Assembly: GCF_017329565.1 (NCBI RefSeq)
Contig: NZ_JAFMTT010000014.1
DNA length: 64,000 nt
Source: Alicyclobacillus mali
GTDB lineage: Bacteria > Bacillota > Bacilli > Alicyclobacillales > Alicyclobacillaceae
Direction: 5' to 3' (one strand)
Part shown: piece after piece, positions 41,117 to 50,426 of the stretch
How positions within the stretch are numbered: position 1 is the first letter of the stretch
How the letters are laid out: every line of letters begins with the position of its first letter
Notes under the pieces: generated by a model
Told to the model about the DNA's origin: nothing
Databases searched by the model: none
Seen by the model: only the letters and a program-made list of their open reading frames with translations
Position numbers and translations under genes: made by a program

Positions 41117-42244
41117 TCACTCCACGGGCGCGAGGCTCAGGACCTGGCGAAGTTCCAGTACGTGGTTCAGGATGAAGTCAGCCCCAAGCCGCTCGAACTT
41201 CGGCCTCGCCGCCTGACCCTCGAGGCCCGTCAGGACGGCGGCAAACGACGCGCCGAGCCTGTCCGCCGCGAGCTTGTCGGCAATGGAGTCGCCCACCACA
41301 AGCACCTCGCCGCGGATGCCCGGGATGGGAAGCTCCACCGTAAGGAGTTTCTCGACGTCCGCTTCGCCCATGAGCGAGCGCAGGTACGAAAACGGGTGCG
41401 GCTTCGACAGCGGCCGGGCGTGCGGCGCCCGCTCCTCCGCCGCCACCACGTCCGAGGCGTTCGTGACGCGGGCCGGATCGAAATACGACAGCCAGCCGAA
41501 GTGCTCAAGCGGCACGCGCGTCTCAATTTCCGGCCGGCCGGTCGCAATACCCAACGTCACGCCCGCCGCCTTGAGATCCGCGAGCAGCGCGGCGAACGCG
41601 GCCGGATCGACAATCGGGTACTCGCTCGTGAGAAAGCCTGCCTTGCCCGTCGCTTTGCCGGTGTACGCATCACCGAGATACCACTCCTGGAACGTCTCCT
41701 GCCCGACCTGCCAGAGCGCGTGCGCGTCAGCCTTAGGCGCGTACCGGGCGAGCGCCTCCCGCGCCCGCTCCATCAAATCCGACCGCGACGAAGCCCCTTC
41801 GTACAGCGCGTCGTATCCCTTCCAGGCGATCACGTACCCGGGCAGCGCCTCCCGCAGCAGCTCCCCGATGGCGCGAAGCGACGCCTCCGAGAAGCCCTCC
41901 CGGAGGACCGCCCGGGCGCGATCGACCACCTCCGCGGACGCCTCCCGCGCGCGCTCGAGCGCCGCGATCCACTCCGCGACGAACACGAAGTACACCATGT
42001 CCCAGTTGGCGTTCACGCCGATGTTCTTCAGGCCCTCGAGCACCGCATCGTCGCGAAACACGTCGCGGCGGATTGCGCGGATGGCGTCCTCGGCAGGCGC
42101 CGGGGAGAAGGCCGGCGAAACGGAGGACAGGCCGAGGAAGCGTGGGCTCGTCAAGAGTTCGTGCACGGTGAGCGCCGAGGCGTCGAAATACCGCTCCTCG
42201 CTCAGCATGACGCCGTCGACATCGAACAAAATCGTCCTGAACAT
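41117..42244 (-). CDS. HAD-superfamily hydrolase, third gene of the ser unit
   Basis: 375 residues. HAD motifs: DVDGVM (8-13, first Asp the nucleophile), TGRPE after LGIA, the lysine of SKPHPFSYL, and VVGDSIADKLAADRLG. A large helical cap of about 200 residues separates motifs I and II. It follows serC by 15 bp and could supply the missing phosphoserine phosphatase step; that is inference from position, as the cap is larger than in SerB. Pyrophosphatase or phosphoglycolate-type activity is also possible. Confidence 0.85.
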   Translation of the reverse strand: MFRTILFDVDGVMLSEERYFDASALTVHELLTSPRFLGLSSVSPAFSPAPAEDAIRAIRRDVFRDDAVLEGLKNIGVNANWDMVYFVFVAEWIAALERAREASAEVVDRARAVLREGFSEASLRAIGELLREALPGYVIAWKGYDALYEGASSRSDLMERAREALARYAPKADAHALWQVGQETFQEWYLGDAYTGKATGKAGFLTSEYPIVDPAAFAALLADLKAAGVTLGIATGRPEIETRVPLEHFGWLSYFDPARVTNASDVVAAEERAPHARPLSKPHPFSYLRSLMGEADVEKLLTVELPIPGIRGEVLVVGDSIADKLAADRLGASFAAVLTGLEGQAARPKFERLGADFILNHVLELRQVLSLAPVE

Positions 42245-42259
42245 CCCGTCCTCCTCGCT

Positions 42260-43336
42260 TCAATGCCGGCGGGCAAAGTCGTCCATGAACTGCGCGAGCC
42301 GCTCCGCGGCCTCGATGGGCACCGCGTTGTACAGCGACACGCGGCAGCCACCGACGCTCCGATGGCCTTTCAGGCCCACAAATCCCTTGTCCGCGGCCTC
42401 GCTCAAGAACGCGCGCTCCAACTCCTCCCTCGCGAGGCGGAACGTCACGTTCATCTGCGATCTCGCCCGCTTCTCGGCGTGGCCGAGGTACAGGTGCGGA
42501 TGGCCATCGATGGCCTCGTACACGAGCGCTGACTTCTTCCGGTTGCGCTCCGCCACGGCCGCGAGTCCGCCCATCTCCTCCACCCACGCGAGCACCCGCT
42601 CCATCACGTAGATGGCAAAGGTGGGCGGCGTGTTATAGAGCGAGTTCGACTTCACGTGCGTGCTGTAGCGCAACATGGCGGGCAGATCCGCGTTGGCCTC
42701 TGCGAGAAACGAGTCCTTCGCGATCACGACGGTGATCCCCGACGGCCCGAGGTTTTTTTGCGCGCCCGCGTAGATGAGCGCAAAATCCGACACCTCAATT
42801 GGCCGCGAGAGGATGTCGCTCGACATGTCCGCCACGAGCGGCGAGGCGGTCTTCGGCAGCGCGGGCCACTGCGTGCCGTAAATGGTGTTGTTCGACGTGA
42901 TGTGCACGTAGCGGAACGAGCCGTCGTCCTCCGGAATGGCGTCGGGAACGTCCCGATAGCCGCCCTTCGTGGCCCAGTCGTTTACGGCAATCTCGCCGAA
43001 TCGCGCCGCCTCGTCCCGCGCCTTCTCGGACCAAGCGCCGGTCAGCACGTACAGGGCGCGATGGCCCGCGCGCAAAAAGTTCATCGGGATCATGGCGAAC
43101 TGCAGGCTCGCGCCGCCCTGCAGGAAGAGCACGCGGTAATCGTCGGGAATGCCGAGCAGCCGCCGGAGGCGCGCCTGCGCCTCGTTGTGAATGGCCTCGT
43201 ACTCCTTGCTGCGGTGGCTCATCTCCATGACGCTCATGCCCGCGCCCCGGAAGTCGATGAGCTCTTCGCGCACCTGCTCCAGCACCTCGAGCGGCAGCGC
43301 CGCCGGGCCCGGATTGAAGTTGTCCACCCGCCTCAC
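42260..43336 (-). CDS. serC: Phosphoserine aminotransferase
   Basis: Turns 3-phosphohydroxypyruvate and glutamate into phosphoserine. 358 residues with the family start DNFNPGPAALP, the FLQGGAS phosphate-binding loop, and the PLP lysine in YAGAQKNLGPSG. Two GTG codons can start: 43345 lies directly on AAGGA, while 43336 has AAGGAG at eight bases, so I prefer the second. It lies 60 bp after serA and is probably on the same transcript. Confidence 0.96.
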   Translation of the reverse strand: MRRVDNFNPGPAALPLEVLEQVREELIDFRGAGMSVMEMSHRSKEYEAIHNEAQARLRRLLGIPDDYRVLFLQGGASLQFAMIPMNFLRAGHRALYVLTGAWSEKARDEAARFGEIAVNDWATKGGYRDVPDAIPEDDGSFRYVHITSNNTIYGTQWPALPKTASPLVADMSSDILSRPIEVSDFALIYAGAQKNLGPSGITVVIAKDSFLAEANADLPAMLRYSTHVKSNSLYNTPPTFAIYVMERVLAWVEEMGGLAAVAERNRKKSALVYEAIDGHPHLYLGHAEKRARSQMNVTFRLAREELERAFLSEAADKGFVGLKGHRSVGGCRVSLYNAVPIEAAERLAQFMDDFARRH

Positions 43337-43396
43337 GGTCTCCACTCCTTCAGCAGATCTCTCTCAAGGGCGCGGATCTGCGCCTGCGCCCGCCCG

Positions 43397-44986
43397 TCAC
43401 AGCTCGATGGCCCTGACCAGCCGAATGCCCGGATGTTTCGCGATCTCGTCGATCACGTCCTGCGGCACGCTCTTGTCGACAGACAGGAGCATCACCGCTT
43501 CTCCGCCGCTCTCCCGCCGGCCCACCTGCATGCCCGCGATGTTGATGTCGCGATCGCCAAGCAGCGTGCCGATACGGCCGATCATGCCGGGACGGTCCTC
43601 GTGCCGCGTATAAATGAGAATGCCTTCAATGGGCGTGTCAATGGGATACCCGTCGAGCTCGACGATGCGCGGCCCATACTCTCCGAGAACCGTGCCGGTG
43701 ACGCGGTGCGTGCCGTTGTCCGCCGCGACCGAGATCTCCACCTCGTTCGTGTACACCCGGCCGCGGGACTCTCGCACCTCCTGCACGCGCAGGCCCGCCT
43801 CTTCCGCGTACCGCAGCGCGTTGACGTAATTGACCTCGCCGTTGTACTGGAAGCTGAAGAAGCCCTTCAGCACGGTGCGGGTGAGGTAGCCGCCGTCCGG
43901 ATCGGAAGCGTCGCCGGCGTAGCGAACGGTCATGCTCGAGGGCGCGCCCTGCGCGAGCTGCGCCGCAAACAGCCCCAGTTGCTCCGCGAGGGCGAGGTAC
44001 GGCGCGAGCCGCTCCTTCTGGCGCTGGCTCAGACTCGGGAGGTTGACGGCGTGCTCGAACGTGTCGTCCCGAAGGACCTGCACGATTTCCTCCGCCACCT
44101 GAATCGCCACGTTCTCCTGCGCTTCCACCGTCGACGCGCCGAGGTGCGGCGTCAGCACGACGTTCGCGCAGCGGCGAAGCGGGTGATCCATCGGCAGCGG
44201 CTCCTCCTCAAACACGTCGATGGCCGCGCCCGCCACGCGCCCGGTTTCAAGCGCCTCCGCGAGCGCCACCTCGTCGATGATGCCGCCGCGCGCGCAGTTG
44301 ATGATCCGCACGCCCTCCTTCATCTGGGCGATCCGGCCCGCATCAATCATGTGGTGCGTCTCTTTTGTCAGCGGCGTGTGCACGGTGATGAAGTCGGCCT
44401 CGCGGATGGCGGTGTCGAGATCGCACCGTTTCACCCCGAGGCTCTGCGCGCGCTCCTCCGTGAGGAACGGATCATACCCGAGGACGGTCATGCCGAACGC
44501 CTTCGCGCGCTTCGCGACCTCGGTGCCAATGCGGCCCATGCCGAGCACGGCCAGCGTCTTGCCGCGAAGTTCGACGCCAATCCACTTCTTGCGGTTCCAG
44601 TTGCCCTGGAGGAGATCCCGATGGGCCGCGGGGATGTGGCGCGCAAGGCTAATCATCATCGCAAACGTGTGCTCCGCCGCCGCAATGGTGTTGCCGTCCG
44701 GGGCGTTGATGACCAGGATGCCGCGGCGCGTGGCCGCCTCGAGATCGATGTTGTCGACGCCGACGCCCGCGCGTCCGATGACCTTGAGCTTTTTCGCGCT
44801 CTCGATCACGTCCCTCGTCACGCGCGTCTGCGAGCGCACCACGAGGGCGTCCGCGTCGGCAATGGCCTCCTTCACCTCGTCCGGCGCGAGATTCGTCCTG
44901 ACGACGACCTCCGCGCCCTCGAGGCCGGAGAGGATGTCGATGCCCGCCTGGGAGATGTCGTCCGTCACCAAAATCTTGGTCGCCAT
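43397..44986 (-). CDS. serA: D-3-phosphoglycerate dehydrogenase
   Basis: First step of serine synthesis. 529 residues. RAGVGVDNID and the NAD loop GMGRIG, then ARGGIIDE and the catalytic His in TPHLGAST define the dehydrogenase. After it come the allosteric substrate-binding-like domain (about 320-450) and a C-terminal ACT domain (LIYTRHEDRPGMIGRIGTLL), the long form found in Bacillus. The start MATKILVTDD at 44986 is chosen over GTGs at 45001/44998. A ZTP riboswitch in the leader ties it to one-carbon status. Confidence 0.97.
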   Translation of the reverse strand: MATKILVTDDISQAGIDILSGLEGAEVVVRTNLAPDEVKEAIADADALVVRSQTRVTRDVIESAKKLKVIGRAGVGVDNIDLEAATRRGILVINAPDGNTIAAAEHTFAMMISLARHIPAAHRDLLQGNWNRKKWIGVELRGKTLAVLGMGRIGTEVAKRAKAFGMTVLGYDPFLTEERAQSLGVKRCDLDTAIREADFITVHTPLTKETHHMIDAGRIAQMKEGVRIINCARGGIIDEVALAEALETGRVAGAAIDVFEEEPLPMDHPLRRCANVVLTPHLGASTVEAQENVAIQVAEEIVQVLRDDTFEHAVNLPSLSQRQKERLAPYLALAEQLGLFAAQLAQGAPSSMTVRYAGDASDPDGGYLTRTVLKGFFSFQYNGEVNYVNALRYAEEAGLRVQEVRESRGRVYTNEVEISVAADNGTHRVTGTVLGEYGPRIVELDGYPIDTPIEGILIYTRHEDRPGMIGRIGTLLGDRDINIAGMQVGRRESGGEAVMLLSVDKSVPQDVIDEIAKHPGIRLVRAIEL

Positions 44987-45055
44987 GTTCTCTCTCACCA
45001 CTCCATAAGTACAATGAACGGCCCCTAGTCACTCCGCGCGAGACGCGCGTTCAAG

Positions 45056-45131
45056 TGCCCAGGCGGCCGGCTCTTCCACTGTCGCACTCCCCCGTGGTCA
45101 CCCACGTCATCCGCCAGTCATGCGACAGCTT
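45056..45131 (-). promoter_or_regulatory. ZTP (pfl motif) riboswitch in the serA leader
   Basis: On the minus strand: P1 GCTGTCGCA/TGCGACAG(T), the conserved TGACTGGCGGA, a P2 hairpin GTGG-GTGA-CCAC followed by GGGGGAG, and the 3' signature GCCGGCCGCCTGGGCA. These are the fixed parts of the pfl RNA, which senses ZTP/ZMP, a signal of folate shortage. The downstream CGCGCG-TCT-CGCGCG hairpin may be the expression platform. Confidence 0.88.
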
Positions 45132-45157
45132 CTCTATCATCTTAGCTCACAGTTCTG

Positions 45158-45186
45158 ACTATAAAAAACTATCGCGCATGGGTCAA
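45158..45186 (-). promoter_or_regulatory. Promoter of serA-serC
   Basis: TTGACC, 17 bases, TATAGT on the minus strand; the -35 is inside the last codons of the aspartokinase gene. It puts the riboswitch about 20 bases after the transcription start. Confidence 0.75.
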
Positions 45187-46404
45187 GGGCGTCACGGCTT
45201 CCGCCTCGATAAACGCCCGGTGCAGCGTCTGCACCGCCTCCTCGACCAAGTCCGCCGGAATGACGCACGACACCTTGATCTCCGAGGTGGTCACCATGTG
45301 AATCGGCACCTTGGCATCGCGAAGCGCCACAAACATCTGCGCCGCCACGCCCGGGTTCGAGATCATGCCCGCGCCCACGATGGACACTTTCGCAAGCGGC
45401 GACTCCTTCTCGATTCGCTTGAAGCCAATCTGCGGCTGCAACTCCGCCACGACCTGCTCCGCCTTGTCGAGATCGCTCTCGTGCACCGTGAACGACACGT
45501 CCACCACCTGCTCGTCCACCACGCTCTGCACGATCACGTCCACGTTCACGCCGCGATCGGCCAGCGCCGAAAAGATGGACGCGAGCGCGTGTTCCTCGAC
45601 CGGCACGCCGACGACGGCGACGCGCGCCACCTGGCGCTCAAACGCGATGCCGGTGACCACCCGGCGGCCTTCCATCTGATTCTCCGCCACGACTTCCGTC
45701 CCATTCCTTTCCGTAAAACTGGACCTCACGACGAGCTTCACGCCGAAGTGCTTGGCGTTTTCCACCGCGCGCGGGTGCAACACCTGGGCGCCGAGGTTGG
45801 CGAGCTCGAGCATCTCGTCGTACGAGATGGCCGCGAGCTTTTGCGCAGTCTTCACGACGCGCGGGTCCGTCGTGTACACGCCTTCGACGTCGGTGTAAAT
45901 CTCGCAGAGATCCGCGCCGAGCGCCGCCGCGATGGCCACGGCCGAGGTGTCCGATCCGCCCCGACCGAGCGTCGTGACCTCGCCGTCCGCAATGCCCTGA
46001 AATCCCGTCACCACCGGCACGACGCCCTGCGCCAGAAGCGCCCTCAAGGCCGACGTATCGATCCTCGCCACGCGGGCGTTGCCGTGCACCGGCTCGGTGG
46101 CAATCCCGGCCTGCCAACCTGTGAGCGACTTCGCCGGCACGCCGAGCGAGATGAGCCGCATGGCCAAAAGCGCCGCCGACACCTGCTCCCCTGTCGCGAG
46201 GAGCTGATCCATCTCCCGAGCATCCGGCCTGTCCACGATGGCTCCGGCGAGATCGACCAACTCGTCGGTGGTGTGGCCCATGGCGGAGACCACCACCACC
46301 ACGTCGTGCCCCTCGGCGCGGGTCCGGGCGACGCGGTCCGCCACGGCCCGGATCCGCTCCGTCGATCCCACGGACGTGCCGCCATATTTCTGTACGACGA
46401 GCAC
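45169..46404 (-). CDS. lysC: Aspartokinase
   Basis: Phosphorylates aspartate, the entry to lysine, threonine and methionine. 411 residues: the nucleotide-binding QKYGGTSVG, the kinase domain with TLGRGGSDTSA and YTDVEGVYTTDP, then two C-terminal ACT domains (VAVVGVPVEEHALASIF, SIVGAGMISNPGVAAQMF). The length suits the LysC/DapG type. GTG at 46404 has AAGGAG at eight bases; GTG at 46413 lies too close to it. No lysine riboswitch or T-box is visible upstream. It stands alone between argH and serA. Confidence 0.95.
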   Translation of the reverse strand: MLVVQKYGGTSVGSTERIRAVADRVARTRAEGHDVVVVVSAMGHTTDELVDLAGAIVDRPDAREMDQLLATGEQVSAALLAMRLISLGVPAKSLTGWQAGIATEPVHGNARVARIDTSALRALLAQGVVPVVTGFQGIADGEVTTLGRGGSDTSAVAIAAALGADLCEIYTDVEGVYTTDPRVVKTAQKLAAISYDEMLELANLGAQVLHPRAVENAKHFGVKLVVRSSFTERNGTEVVAENQMEGRRVVTGIAFERQVARVAVVGVPVEEHALASIFSALADRGVNVDVIVQSVVDEQVVDVSFTVHESDLDKAEQVVAELQPQIGFKRIEKESPLAKVSIVGAGMISNPGVAAQMFVALRDAKVPIHMVTTSEIKVSCVIPADLVEEAVQTLHRAFIEAEAVTPLTHAR

Positions 46405-46520
46405 CTTCTCCACTCCTTATCTCCATGATGGCGCCATTTCGTCTATCTTACCTGATCTCTGAGCCAGGGCGGAAGCCGGAGCGCGGAGGCCGCCGCGAGC
46501 CGCAAACGCCCGAGGCGCCC

Positions 46521-47900
46521 TCAGCCCTGCCCTTCGACGGCCTCCTTGGCGAGCGCGAGCTGCAGCCGCACGGCGGACGGCGCGGTGCCGCCGCGCGACT
46601 GGCGCGCCTCCACGACGCGCGCGATATCGAGCGCCTCGTACGCGTCCTCGTCAATCAAAGGCGATCTCGCCCGCATCTCTTCGAGGGACAATCCCGCCAG
46701 ATTCGTCCCCTTCGCGAGCGCGTCCGCCACGAGCCGGCCGACCACCTCGTGGGCCTCGCGGAACGGGAGCCCCTTGCGCACCAGGTAGTCGGCGAGATCG
46801 GTCGCGTTCGAGAAATCGCGCGCGAACGCGTGCTGAAGCCTTTCTCGGCGCACCTTCATCGTCTCGACCGTGCCCGCCATGAGTTCGAGCGCCGGCACCA
46901 CCGTGTCGACCGCGTCGAAGGCGCCCTCCTTGTCCTCCTGCAGGTCCTTGTTGTACGCAAGCGGCAAGCCCTTCAGCACGGTCAGGAGGCCCATCAGGTG
47001 CCCATACACACGGCCCGTCTTCCCCCGCACCAGCTCCGGCACGTCCGGGTTCTTCTTCTGCGGCATGATGCTCGATCCCGTCGCGTAGGCGTCCGAAAGC
47101 TCAATCCAGCCGAATTCCTCGCTCGACCAGAGCACCATCTCCTCCGCGAGGCGGGACAGGTGCGTCATGAGGGTCGCGCAGTTGAAGAGTAGGCCCAACA
47201 GATAATCCCGGTCCGAGACCGCATCCATCGAGTTTTCGTAGAGCCGCGTAAAGCCCAGCTCTTCCGCGACCATCTCCCGGTCGATGGGAAACGTCGTGCC
47301 CGCGAGCGCCGCGGCGCCAAGCGGCATCATGTCGATCTCGTCCTTCAGCGCGCGCAGTCGCCGCTCGTCGCGCACGAGCATCCACACGTACGCCAGCAGG
47401 TGATGGGCGAACAGCACAGGCTGGGCCCGTTGCAGATGCGTGAATCCAGGCACAATCACGTCCAAGTGGCGCTCGGCTGAGCTCAAAAGCGCGCGCTCAA
47501 GGCGCTTGACCCCCGCCAAAAGCTCGTCCACCGCGTCGCGGGCCCACAGATGCATGTCGAGCGCCACCTGATCGTTCCGGCTCCGCGCCGTGTGAAGCTT
47601 CTTCGCGACGTCGCCGATCCGCTCCGTGAGCAGCCGTTCGACATTCATGTGCACGTCCTCATCCGCGAGCCGAAACTCGAGCTTACCCGCCTCGTAGTCC
47701 GCGAGCAGCGATTCGAGCCCGTCGATGATGGCGCGCGCCTCATGCGGCGCGAGGATGCCGGTCTGACCGAGCATCCTCGCGTGCGCGATGGAACCGCGGA
47801 TATCGTAGGGCAACAGGCGCTTGTCGAACGAGATGGACGCCGTGTACTCGAGCACAAGCTGGTTGGTGTCTTCGCTGAAGCGTCCGCCCCAAAGCTTCAT
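46521..47900 (-). CDS. argH: Argininosuccinate lyase
   Basis: Cleaves argininosuccinate to arginine and fumarate. 459 residues from MKLWGGRFSEDTN. Family signatures TARSRNDQ, TFPIDREM and the catalytic loop GSSIMPQKKNPD are present. The ATG overlaps the argG stop (ATGA), so the last step is coupled to the previous one. Confidence 0.97.
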   Translation of the reverse strand: MKLWGGRFSEDTNQLVLEYTASISFDKRLLPYDIRGSIAHARMLGQTGILAPHEARAIIDGLESLLADYEAGKLEFRLADEDVHMNVERLLTERIGDVAKKLHTARSRNDQVALDMHLWARDAVDELLAGVKRLERALLSSAERHLDVIVPGFTHLQRAQPVLFAHHLLAYVWMLVRDERRLRALKDEIDMMPLGAAALAGTTFPIDREMVAEELGFTRLYENSMDAVSDRDYLLGLLFNCATLMTHLSRLAEEMVLWSSEEFGWIELSDAYATGSSIMPQKKNPDVPELVRGKTGRVYGHLMGLLTVLKGLPLAYNKDLQEDKEGAFDAVDTVVPALELMAGTVETMKVRRERLQHAFARDFSNATDLADYLVRKGLPFREAHEVVGRLVADALAKGTNLAGLSLEEMRARSPLIDEDAYEALDIARVVEARQSRGGTAPSAVRLQLALAKEAVEGQG

Positions 47901-49159
47901 GCCTTGGCCTCCACCTCGTCTCCGAGCACGGAGTAAGCGTCTTCGCCGAGGTTCGTGGGCTTCTCCTGGCCCGCGTGCAGCGTGGCGTAAACGGTGGTCG
48001 GCAACCCGTACAGGCGGATGAACCCGACCGCCGCGCCGTGATCGAACTTGTCGCCCGTCTCGTACGTGGCGAGATCGTGCCGGTAGAGCGAATACGGCGA
48101 CTTGCGGCCCGTCGCCTGCGCGTGGCCCTTGTACAGTTTCACACGCACATCGCCCGTCACGTATTTTTGCGTCTCGTCGATGAACGCGTCGAAGGCCGCT
48201 TTGAGCGGCGAGTACCAGAGCCCGTTGTAGATGAGCTTCGCGTACTCGAGCTCGAGGCCCATCTTGTACTGCAGCACTTCCCGGGTCAGCGTGAGGTGCT
48301 CCAGCTCCTGATGCGCCATGATGAGCACCTTGCCCGCGGGCGACTCGTACACCTCGCGCGACTTGATGCCGACGAGCCGGTTTTCGACGTGATCGATCCG
48401 GCCGACGCCGTGCCGCCCGGCGATCTCGTTCACCCGGTGAATCAGGTCGACGAGCGGAAGCGACTCCCCGTTTACGGCCACCGGCTTGCCCTGCTCGAAC
48501 GAGATCACGATTTCCTCGGGCTCGTCGGGCGCCTGTTCCGGCGAGACGGTCCACAAAAACGCGCCCTCCGGCGCCTCCTGCCACGGATCTTCGAGCACGC
48601 CGCACTCAATCGCGCGGCCCCAGAGGTTCGCGTCGATGCTGAAGGGATTGTCGAGATCGACCGGGATGGGGACACTGTGCTCCTTCGCATAGCGGATTTC
48701 CTCGTCCCGCGTGAATCCCCACTCGCGCACCGGCGCAATCACCTTCAGGTTCGGATTCAGCGCGTGAATGGACACCTCGAACCGGACCTGATCGTTCCCC
48801 TTGCCCGTGCAGCCGTGCGCAACCGCCACCGCGCCTTCGCGTTCGGCCACCTCCACGAGCAGCTTCGAAATGAGCGGGCGCGACAAGGCCGAGGCGAGCG
48901 GGTACTTGCCCTCGTACAGGGCGTTGGCCTTGAGCGCAGGCAGGATGAAGGACTCCGCAAACTGCGCCTTCGCGTCGATCTTATACGACTTCACCGCGCC
49001 CACCTGAACCGCCTTCGCCTGCGTGGCGTCGAGATCCTTGCCTTCGCCGACGTCCACGCACATCGCGATCACGTCGTAGCCGTAGTGATCCCGAATCCAC
49101 GGGATGGAGACCGAGGTATCCAGTCCGCCCGAGTATGCGAGCACGAGCTTATCTGCCAT
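47897..49159 (-). CDS. argG: Argininosuccinate synthase
   Basis: Joins citrulline and aspartate with ATP. 420 residues; ATP loop AYSGGLDTSVSIPW at 8-21, AHGCTGKGNDQVRFE later. The ATG at 49159 overlaps the argF stop (TGATG) with GAGGAC upstream; a GTG one codon earlier is the alternative. Confidence 0.97.
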   Translation of the reverse strand: MADKLVLAYSGGLDTSVSIPWIRDHYGYDVIAMCVDVGEGKDLDATQAKAVQVGAVKSYKIDAKAQFAESFILPALKANALYEGKYPLASALSRPLISKLLVEVAEREGAVAVAHGCTGKGNDQVRFEVSIHALNPNLKVIAPVREWGFTRDEEIRYAKEHSVPIPVDLDNPFSIDANLWGRAIECGVLEDPWQEAPEGAFLWTVSPEQAPDEPEEIVISFEQGKPVAVNGESLPLVDLIHRVNEIAGRHGVGRIDHVENRLVGIKSREVYESPAGKVLIMAHQELEHLTLTREVLQYKMGLELEYAKLIYNGLWYSPLKAAFDAFIDETQKYVTGDVRVKLYKGHAQATGRKSPYSLYRHDLATYETGDKFDHGAAVGFIRLYGLPTTVYATLHAGQEKPTNLGEDAYSVLGDEVEAKA

Positions 49160-50226
49160 CACAAGTCCTCCCCAAACGCGCTGGCGTCCGCCATGGTGGC
49201 GGCGAGCACCGCCTTCTGCGCGTGCAGCCGATTTTCCGCCTGATCAAAGATGATGGAGTGCGGCCCGTCGATCACGTCCGGCGACACTTCCTCGCCGCGG
49301 TGCGCGGGCAGACAGTGCATGAACACATAGTCCGGTTTCGCGAGGGCGCACAGCTTCTCGTTCACCTGATACCCCTCGAATTCCTTCAGGCGGTCTTCCG
49401 CTTCTTCCTCATCGCCCATCGACACCCAGGTGTCGGTGTACACCACGTCCGCGCCCTCGATGGCCCGCTCCGGGTCCGTGGTGACGAGCACCTCCGTCCC
49501 CTGCTGGACGGCGTGAAGCTTCGCCTCTTCGACGACCCACTGCATGGGCTGATAGCCTGCCGGCGTCGCCACGCGGATATTCATGCCGAGCTTCGGCGCG
49601 AGTTGCAGCCACGAGTGCGCCAGATTGTTTCCGTCTCCGATGAACGCCACCGTGATGCCCTCGAGCCGCCCCTTGTGCTCAAGGATGGTCAGCGCGTCCG
49701 CGAGCAGCTGGCACGGGTGGAATTCGTCAGTCAATCCATTAATCACAGGGATATCCGCATACTTCGCGAACTCCTCGACGTCCTGCTGCCGGAACGTCCG
49801 GATCATCACGCCGTCCAGATAGCGCGACATCACCTGCGCCGTATCGGAAATCGGCTCGCCGCGGCCGGTCTGCAACATGTTGCCCGGAAGGAACAAGGCG
49901 TGGCCTCCGAGCTGCAGCATCCCGACCTCAAACGAGATCCGCGTTCTCGTCGACGATTTATCGAAAACCATGCCGAGTGTCTTCCCGGCGAGAAGGGTGT
50001 GGGTGAACCGGGACTTTTGGGCTTCTTTCAGCAACTCGGCGAGATGCACGAGATTGCGCAGGTCGTCACCCGACAAATCGCTGAAATGAAGCAGGTCTTT
50101 GCCCGCCATAACCCGATGGCAGGACCAGAGCGCATTCTGCAGCCGAACCGACAGGTAGTTGGAACCGAGCGGCACGACGGTCGACGATCCGCGTCCAAGG
50201 GCGTTTTTCATATCCCACACTGCCAC
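49159..50226 (-). CDS. argF: Ornithine carbamoyltransferase with N-terminal extension
   Basis: Makes citrulline from ornithine and carbamoyl phosphate. Motifs KSSTRTR (carbamoyl phosphate), the HPCQ of TDEFHPCQLL and HCLPAHRGEE (ornithine/catalytic Cys) are intact. At 355 residues it is about 40 longer than usual: the standard start would be MAGKDLLHF (50109), which has no ribosome site, while the GTG at 50226 has AGAGGAG eight bases upstream. The extension (MAVWDMKNALGRGSS...) is therefore probably translated. First gene of argF-argG-argH with its own promoter. Confidence 0.95.
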   Translation of the reverse strand: MAVWDMKNALGRGSSTVVPLGSNYLSVRLQNALWSCHRVMAGKDLLHFSDLSGDDLRNLVHLAELLKEAQKSRFTHTLLAGKTLGMVFDKSSTRTRISFEVGMLQLGGHALFLPGNMLQTGRGEPISDTAQVMSRYLDGVMIRTFRQQDVEEFAKYADIPVINGLTDEFHPCQLLADALTILEHKGRLEGITVAFIGDGNNLAHSWLQLAPKLGMNIRVATPAGYQPMQWVVEEAKLHAVQQGTEVLVTTDPERAIEGADVVYTDTWVSMGDEEEAEDRLKEFEGYQVNEKLCALAKPDYVFMHCLPAHRGEEVSPDVIDGPHSIIFDQAENRLHAQKAVLAATMADASAFGEDL

Positions 50227-50316
50227 AGCCGAAACTCCTCTCCGCTCTTTCGCGAGCGATGTATTTCTGTGCGTCCGTGTACCGTCAAGGAAGCGTCAGT
50301 TGATCGTCCTTGCATC

Positions 50317-50344
50317 ATTATACACGAAGATGTATATATATCAA
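50317..50344 (-). promoter_or_regulatory. Promoter of argFGH with palindromic operator
   Basis: TTGATA, 16 bases, TATAAT on the minus strand. The spacer and -10 carry the perfect dyad TATACA-CGAAGA-TGTATA (50319-50336), 18 bp, the size of an ARG box although its sequence departs from the TGAAT...ATTCA consensus. An arginine repressor is the likely binder. Confidence 0.7.
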
Positions 50345-50389
50345 CTCCGGCTGTGGCGCATTTGAGAGATGCTCCTCAGAACAGTCGAA

Positions 50390-50412
50390 CGGCCGTCCCA
50401 GAGGGACGGCCG
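50390..50412 (-). terminator. Hairpin after gltB
   Basis: CGGCCGTCCC-AGA-GGGACGGCCG, 10 perfect pairs, 15 bp after the gltB stop. No T-run. Confidence 0.5.
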
Positions 50413-50426
50413 CCCATCCATCGACC

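Noticed and set aside
42656..45028. A 790-codon open frame opposite serC and serA
   Set aside because: Antisense shadow; spans two certain genes and their gap.
46405..46520. Lysine riboswitch or T-box before the aspartokinase gene
   Set aside because: The 116-bp gap is too short and lacks the conserved elements of either RNA.
47901..48605. 235-residue N-terminal extension of argH
   Set aside because: Lies within argG in another frame; the ATGA overlap at 47900 is the true start.
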